Positions 59,075 to 64,000 of a stretch of 64,000 nucleotides of DNA are shown here, piece by piece. Source of the stretch: Kuschelorhynchus macadamiae (taxonomy: Eukaryota > Arthropoda > Insecta > Coleoptera > Curculionidae). A program made the translations under genes and the position numbers. Location of the stretch: assembly GCA_030620095.1 (NCBI GenBank), contig JAUTXW010000064.1, positions 504,501-568,500 of the forward strand, written 5' to 3'. The stretch's first letter is position 1. The number at the start of each line of letters is the position of its first letter. Below the pieces are notes generated by a model. The model worked only from the letters and a program-made list of their open reading frames with translations. It was not told the origin of the DNA and made no database searches.

Positions 59075-61735
59075 ACGATAGAAAATAATAACATTTTTGA
59101 GGGACATCTGCCTGATTCCACTATGTTACAAAATACAAATATATAAAGAAAGCTAACTGTATTGAATATTATTTTGTTCTTACAATCTAATAGTTAAAAA
59201 TGGTATGGTTTTTGAATGGAAAGAAACATAATTTTTGCTAATAAAATTCGCCAAAAGAAATCAAAGATACGTATAGAACCTAAAGGGAAAACAACTTGAT
59301 CACCCTTATACACAAATCTTTCATGCCCATGCAAAATATATACATAATACATGCATATGTTAGATCATAAAAACACATATTTTTACAAAGGTATACTAAA
59401 TATTATGTTTAAATCTGAAGATCATTCGTCTTTAGTTCATGAACATTGAATTTCTAGTGTACAGGATGAGTCAATGAATAAAGTTCATTATCTCACTTGT
59501 TTGAATTACAAAAAAAAATGTTAAATACGATAGTTTTAGGGAATATTGAGGTGCACAGTTTAAATTTATTTTTGTGTATATAGGGTGGTTCAAAGAAATC
59601 TGAGTAGATGCTACAGGGTGTTCAAAATAAATTTATAAATTTCGACTATTTTAAACGAAAAAATCTGGACTTTTTAAATAGCACTGTATATTATCATTTT
59701 TCGGATAGAATTTATAAAATTCTTTAACTTTCATGAGTTTGTCGGACACCTATTTTTAATAGTTTGCGATTTATTTTGAATTTTTCAATTTTATTTTTAA
59801 AGATTATGTTTATGTGAATTCCTCTACGATACCATAACGTCCTTTATGATAAGGGAAGTGAAGGAATATATAGTAAAACGGCTAAAAATCACTCGTATAG
59901 TGTCTACTTGCTGTCTTTATTAGTTTAACGCCGACTTGATAAAATTTTCAAGATTTATTAAAAGTATTATTTTGGGATATTAGCGCCTTGCTTTAAAGCC
60001 AGTTTTATTTTGTTTATAAAAATAATATTTTATCCCTCTTAGTTCTATTCCTACAAAATAAGGGCCAACTTTAAAGTTTTCGAGGCCTAAACGTAGATTA
60101 AAATTTTAGACGTTCCTAATAAAATAAATAAGTAGCTAGTTGTCCACTGTATATAAAATTTTACCACAATCGCTGTACAAATATTTTATAAAAATCGACA
60201 TTTATCCACATTTATAATAATATTGTCAAAAGATACAAAGGTTAGTAAAATTAAACCTCGTACAATTAAAAACACCAAAAAACAAAAGAAACATCATATT
60301 TTACAGTTACCCTCTTTTTCCTCTTCATATTTCACTTAATGACAAAAGAAATGTTTACAAACCGAGATAACCTGATGTAAAAATATAGTGCTGCGAAATT
60401 ACTTTTGGTTAATTACAATCCATACTAAATTTTAAGGCAGTTAATTAAAGCAATTAAAATTTAACGCAGAAACTCCTAGATATAAAATGATTCAAAATGG
60501 CAGCAGCACTACGCTGAAAACTTCCTGAAAAATTCTTCCGAGTTGGTCAAATCATCCTGGAGTAATCCCTGTACACACATATGGTTGAATTGATAAATTA
60601 CTCTTTTTTTCAAGTTGGTTAAAAACTAAAATTCATGAACCCCTTTTTTACATCGCTTCTACTAAATGAGTATTATTAACATTCTTATTTAAAGCCAATG
60701 ATATTAATGTTTCTTTCAAAGTCTAGGCATCTACTAAGGAAAAAAAGAAGTTTTACATTTTTCACCGTTTTTTTGATTTTTTTTTCTTTTTCCAAGGGGC
60801 TGTCTCATACTTTTATGGCTATCCTGCATGTTTACGGGACACATTTTCGCACACATCCGTACAGATATCATAGATTTTTGTTCTAAAAATATATTTTTCG
60901 TATTCTAGGGTCGATTATACCCAGTGACCTATATTCTACGCAAATTTTTGCGATTTCAATACTTCATATATGGAGATAGCAATATTAGCAATTGACTACA
61001 TAGTGCATTAAAAATGTATTAATAATACAATATAGGGAAGTAAAAATAACCCCGTTTTATTCGCATAAGAGTGAAATTTTTGCAAAATTCTAAAATTTAT
61101 ATTTAGATAATTATTTTTGAAAACCATTGACGGAAGAATCGTCTTAAAAATCTCTTTTAGATAAAGAGAGATAGAAAACAATGTAGTTATAAACATATTT
61201 CACCCCAAGAAGTGCTGAATTTTGAAAATTCTGTAACATTTCACGACAAACCCTTCCTTAATAGATGCGTTTGTTATATAAAAAAATTCTGTGCAGAATT
61301 CCAAGTTCCTAGACCCGATTAAGAGGGTGTCCTATTGTTTAAAAAATATAACTTGTCACATTCCAACTATTTGACCGACTTTGTATAATTAAAATTATTA
61401 CGTTCTGATAGATCTTAAAATTTCTGCATCAAATTTCTTTCGTTACCTCACATAGTTTACGCGCACAGAATAAATTAAAAATTATAATTAAAATTTCTAC
61501 CACTATTATTGATCCATTGTAATCTAATATCTTCATTTAAAGAAAATCTGAACAATCTAAAACTTCGAGAATGTCTTCTCGAATTATGACCCACAATATC
61601 GACAGGGTTCTCCAGATTTATTGGCCATTATTTACAAAATAATGTAAAAGTGCAAATGTAAAAAATGTACTACTTTTAAAAGGCAAAACCTCAATCCAAA
61701 ACTCAACAATTTATCAGCGAACGCTCTGAAATGAA
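59075..61735. other. No gene recognised
   Basis: It contains CTACAGGGTGTTCAAAATAA at about 59622 and ATAGGGTGGTTCAAAGAAAT at about 59581, two repeat-end-like motifs 40 bp apart. Otherwise AT-rich without frames of interest. Confidence 0.4.
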
Positions 61736-61739
61736 TATA

Positions 61740-61990
61740 ACATTTTTGTTTCTACACGCGCTAAATCGAGATCGCTACATAGCACTTTATCGGCATCGTC
61801 GCATAGCTTTAAAATCCCGACGTAGACGTAGGTACATAGCGCCTTCCCCGCTTCTACCAGTGTTCGACGAGCGGCAGTGATTTATATTAAGGATATTAAA
61901 CATTCAGCGCTGAGACGCGTGAACTGGTAGAACGTGTGTTAGGAAAGGGGTTTTGCACGTCTTTCTCGTATATAAAGTCAAAGGTCAAAC
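61740..61990. other. GC-rich patch with a TATA-like motif
   Basis: GC-richer sequence precedes CTCGTATATAAAGTC at 61966-61980, which resembles a TATA box. The ATG at about 62004 opens only a five-codon frame. It may be a promoter of a noncoding or spliced transcript, or chance. Confidence 0.2.
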
Positions 61991-62074
61991 TGACCACGGC
62001 AAAATGGTAAAATTTAATTAACAAGATTTGGTTCAGAATTTAATAATTTATGGAGAACGTGGCAAAAAAATTTC

Positions 62075-62101
62075 AATAATAATAATAATAATAATAATAA
62101 T
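62075..62101. repeat. (AAT)n microsatellite
   Basis: Nine or so AAT units. Confidence 0.97.
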
Positions 62102-62640
62102 ACAATTACAAGCTATCTTTTAACTCTTAACCTTAAGAACAAGTAAGCTATTTGACGAAAGGTTTCCCCGAGAAACCCCAATACATAGATTAGTCTTGCA
62201 TAATACTTTTTTCTTAATTTTATAACAAAAAAATATATAAAATATAATATCTTTTGATAGGTATTGTAACAATTTACACCTAAATGAACCCATTAATCCA
62301 GAAATCTCTCTATTTCTAACTGTGTAATGATTAGTTGATTTTACCTATGAGAACGACCTACTACCCTGATATGACAAGAGTCCAGGTGGACCAATTTTAC
62401 TTAGGCATCGAAGCTTCCGCATGCGCCGTACGAATCAAATTATACTTTAATGGTGGTTTTCCTAAACGGACGTATCCACCTAACTAAGTATAGATTTTGT
62501 TGAAAAAATCCTGATGTTAATATAGATACACTTTTTTACATCACCACAATAAAAAAAAACCTAACCAAGGCTAACCAAAACGCAATCTGATTTTTAAAAC
62601 ACTACTACATACAAAATTATAAATTTTGTCTAAAAAAAAA

Positions 62641-62714
62641 GTCATCGTCCGAACCGGGATTACATACTATTGCAATGCAACTGGAGAACCCTACCACTGA
62701 GCCACCGCCACGAC
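62641..62714 (-). tRNA. tRNA-like sequence, probably a tRNA-derived pseudogene or SINE head
   Basis: On the minus strand a 74-base stretch has a good A box (TGGCTCAGTGGTAG) and a partial B box (CCGGTTCG). Possible acceptor halves, GTCGTGG and CGATGAC, pair with one mismatch and one G-T. A run of nine T (62640-62632) follows directly, as at a Pol III terminator. The T arm lacks about eight bases and the anticodon arm does not fold, so it is unlikely to be a working tRNA. Confidence 0.35.
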
Positions 62715-62719
62715 ACCAA

Positions 62720-64000
62720 AAATTTACCGAAACTTGTTGTAACACTCCTAACGCGCTTTCAGATAGGGCTCTCGAACGGTTCCAAACGGATCTTTTTAGT
62801 TTTGCAACTATTAATGGAAAACCAAAACCAAGACACGATAATTGTCGAAAAATTGAAATATCAATTTGAAATTTTTAGTAAACGTTCCTTTTCATGGTTT
62901 TATGATTCCTATTGAAAATGGGACAAATCGAATTTTGGGAAGTATTTTTTTTTAAATTTTAAAAAACATTTTTTTTTTGGTCAAAGACAAGGGTCGATTG
63001 AACGCCCTCTGGTGAAAAAACGGTTCAAGTTTCCAACAAAAAGAAATGATTCTGAAAAAGCCATAGATAGGAGAAAAAATCTTATAGGTCCTTTTTTTCA
63101 CAAAGGTGTTTAAGCAAATTACGATACTCGCGACTTTGTTTTTTTTTTGCTGTCGTTGGCTAAAAATTATATGAAAATTATCATTAAACAAAATTAATGA
63201 AGTTTCTCAAGGAAAACTACTTGCGTGTAAAGAACTATTTACTTTCCATTCGGTCATCTTGAGTGACACTGATCAATGTTAAATTTTATTATAATATAGA
63301 CTTAACTTTCCGATTTACCATTTGATTCCAAAATGTACCGAAATATCAGAAAATATAACTTAAAAACCAAAATGAACAAGTTTAAAGGCATTTTGATTCA
63401 TAAAAAGGGTTGGCCTTGAAAGACTTGCGGTGCACTTTACTCACGTTATTATATTCACAAGTCTAATATTTTAGCCCGACATAAATGCAAAAATTAGCAA
63501 ATATTTCCTCAGATGGAACGAACGACGGTAAAAACAAATGTCGACCGTAAAGAAGAACAAATTTTTCACATCCGGTAGACATTTTTACTCTCACATACGC
63601 TTGATGCTCAATGTTGTTTACCAAATGGACATAGTTAAAATAGAAATAATAATATAAATGTGTTATAAGTACACGAGACGTATTTAAAATTTTCCAAAAA
63701 TGTTTTCTTTCGATATTTTAGACTTCATAAACCACGAAAAACTTCGTAATGTTGTGTGTGTATGTAGGAAATGTTTACCTCTTCCAATATATTTGTTACA
63801 CGAGATGTAAAATTATTTCGGCACGATGGGTGCTTTTTTATTATTTTTACAACCTTGTGTAGGTTTCCAGTATACATGTGAAAATTGTTAAAAATTTACA
63901 TGTTAAAAATTCTGATTTGAAAACACTAACATTTTTCCTAGTTAAAGATTTATCGGTTTAATAAGGTTTCGATTTGGGAGCTATTTTTCTGCTGAAACTT
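62720..64000. other. No gene recognised
   Basis: Two overlapping short plus-strand frames (62670-62915) start in the tRNA-like sequence and have no motif. The rest is AT-rich. Confidence 0.4.

Overview
This is AT-rich, gene-poor eukaryotic DNA. It most likely comes from an insect or other arthropod with a large, repeat-laden genome. The evidence is the mix of decayed transposon families (an APE-type LINE, RTE, Penelope-like, hAT, Tc1/mariner, a Crypton-like tyrosine recombinase), long (TA)n tracts, palindromic MITEs, and the lack of any intact conserved host gene. There are no bacterial operons, ribosome binding sites or rRNA. Species and order cannot be fixed from sequence alone. Layout, left half. 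1-4.5 kb: no clear gene. 4.5-7.4 kb: a deletion-derivative hAT element with an exact 8-bp target duplication, a palindromic MITE, and the 3' end of a second hAT. 8.4-11.1 kb: three fragments of APE-type LINEs in mixed orientation. 12.45-12.63 kb: a possible but unrecognised exon. 15.1-15.5 kb: a decayed ZBED5-like hAT tail beside a cluster of TATCGATA motifs. 17.4-18.0 kb: a GC-rich, exon-like island. 18.1-22.9 kb: a nearly full-length, inactivated LINE on the minus strand with (TA)n on both sides. 23.4-24.3 kb: a broken Crypton-like tyrosine recombinase. 25.8-27.8 kb: a 177-bp tandem duplication, an RTE fragment and a mariner fragment. Layout, right half. 30-42 kb: dispersed and tandem repeats, a 570-bp MITE, a diverged duplication and a ~395-bp tandem array with a MITE inserted in it. 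42.9-43.5 kb: the N-terminal half of a mariner transposase. 48.3-51 kb: the most interesting stretch. It holds a Penelope-like reverse transcriptase fragment, a truncated mariner, and a 266-bp insertion forming an 87-bp-arm palindrome; each arm, on opposite strands, carries a near-complete hammerhead ribozyme core. An uninterrupted copy of the flanking repeat 0.8 kb away serves as an empty site. 51.8-52.3 kb: a CpG-rich island. 57-59 kb: a ~0.4-0.5 kb tandem repeat. 62.64 kb: a tRNA-like sequence with a Pol III-type terminator. Almost everything recognisable is mobile-element debris, so no pathway or operon logic applies. GC-rich islands near 17.4, 34.4, 42.2, 51.8 and 61.8 kb are the best places to look for host exons or promoters, but none could be matched to a known protein.
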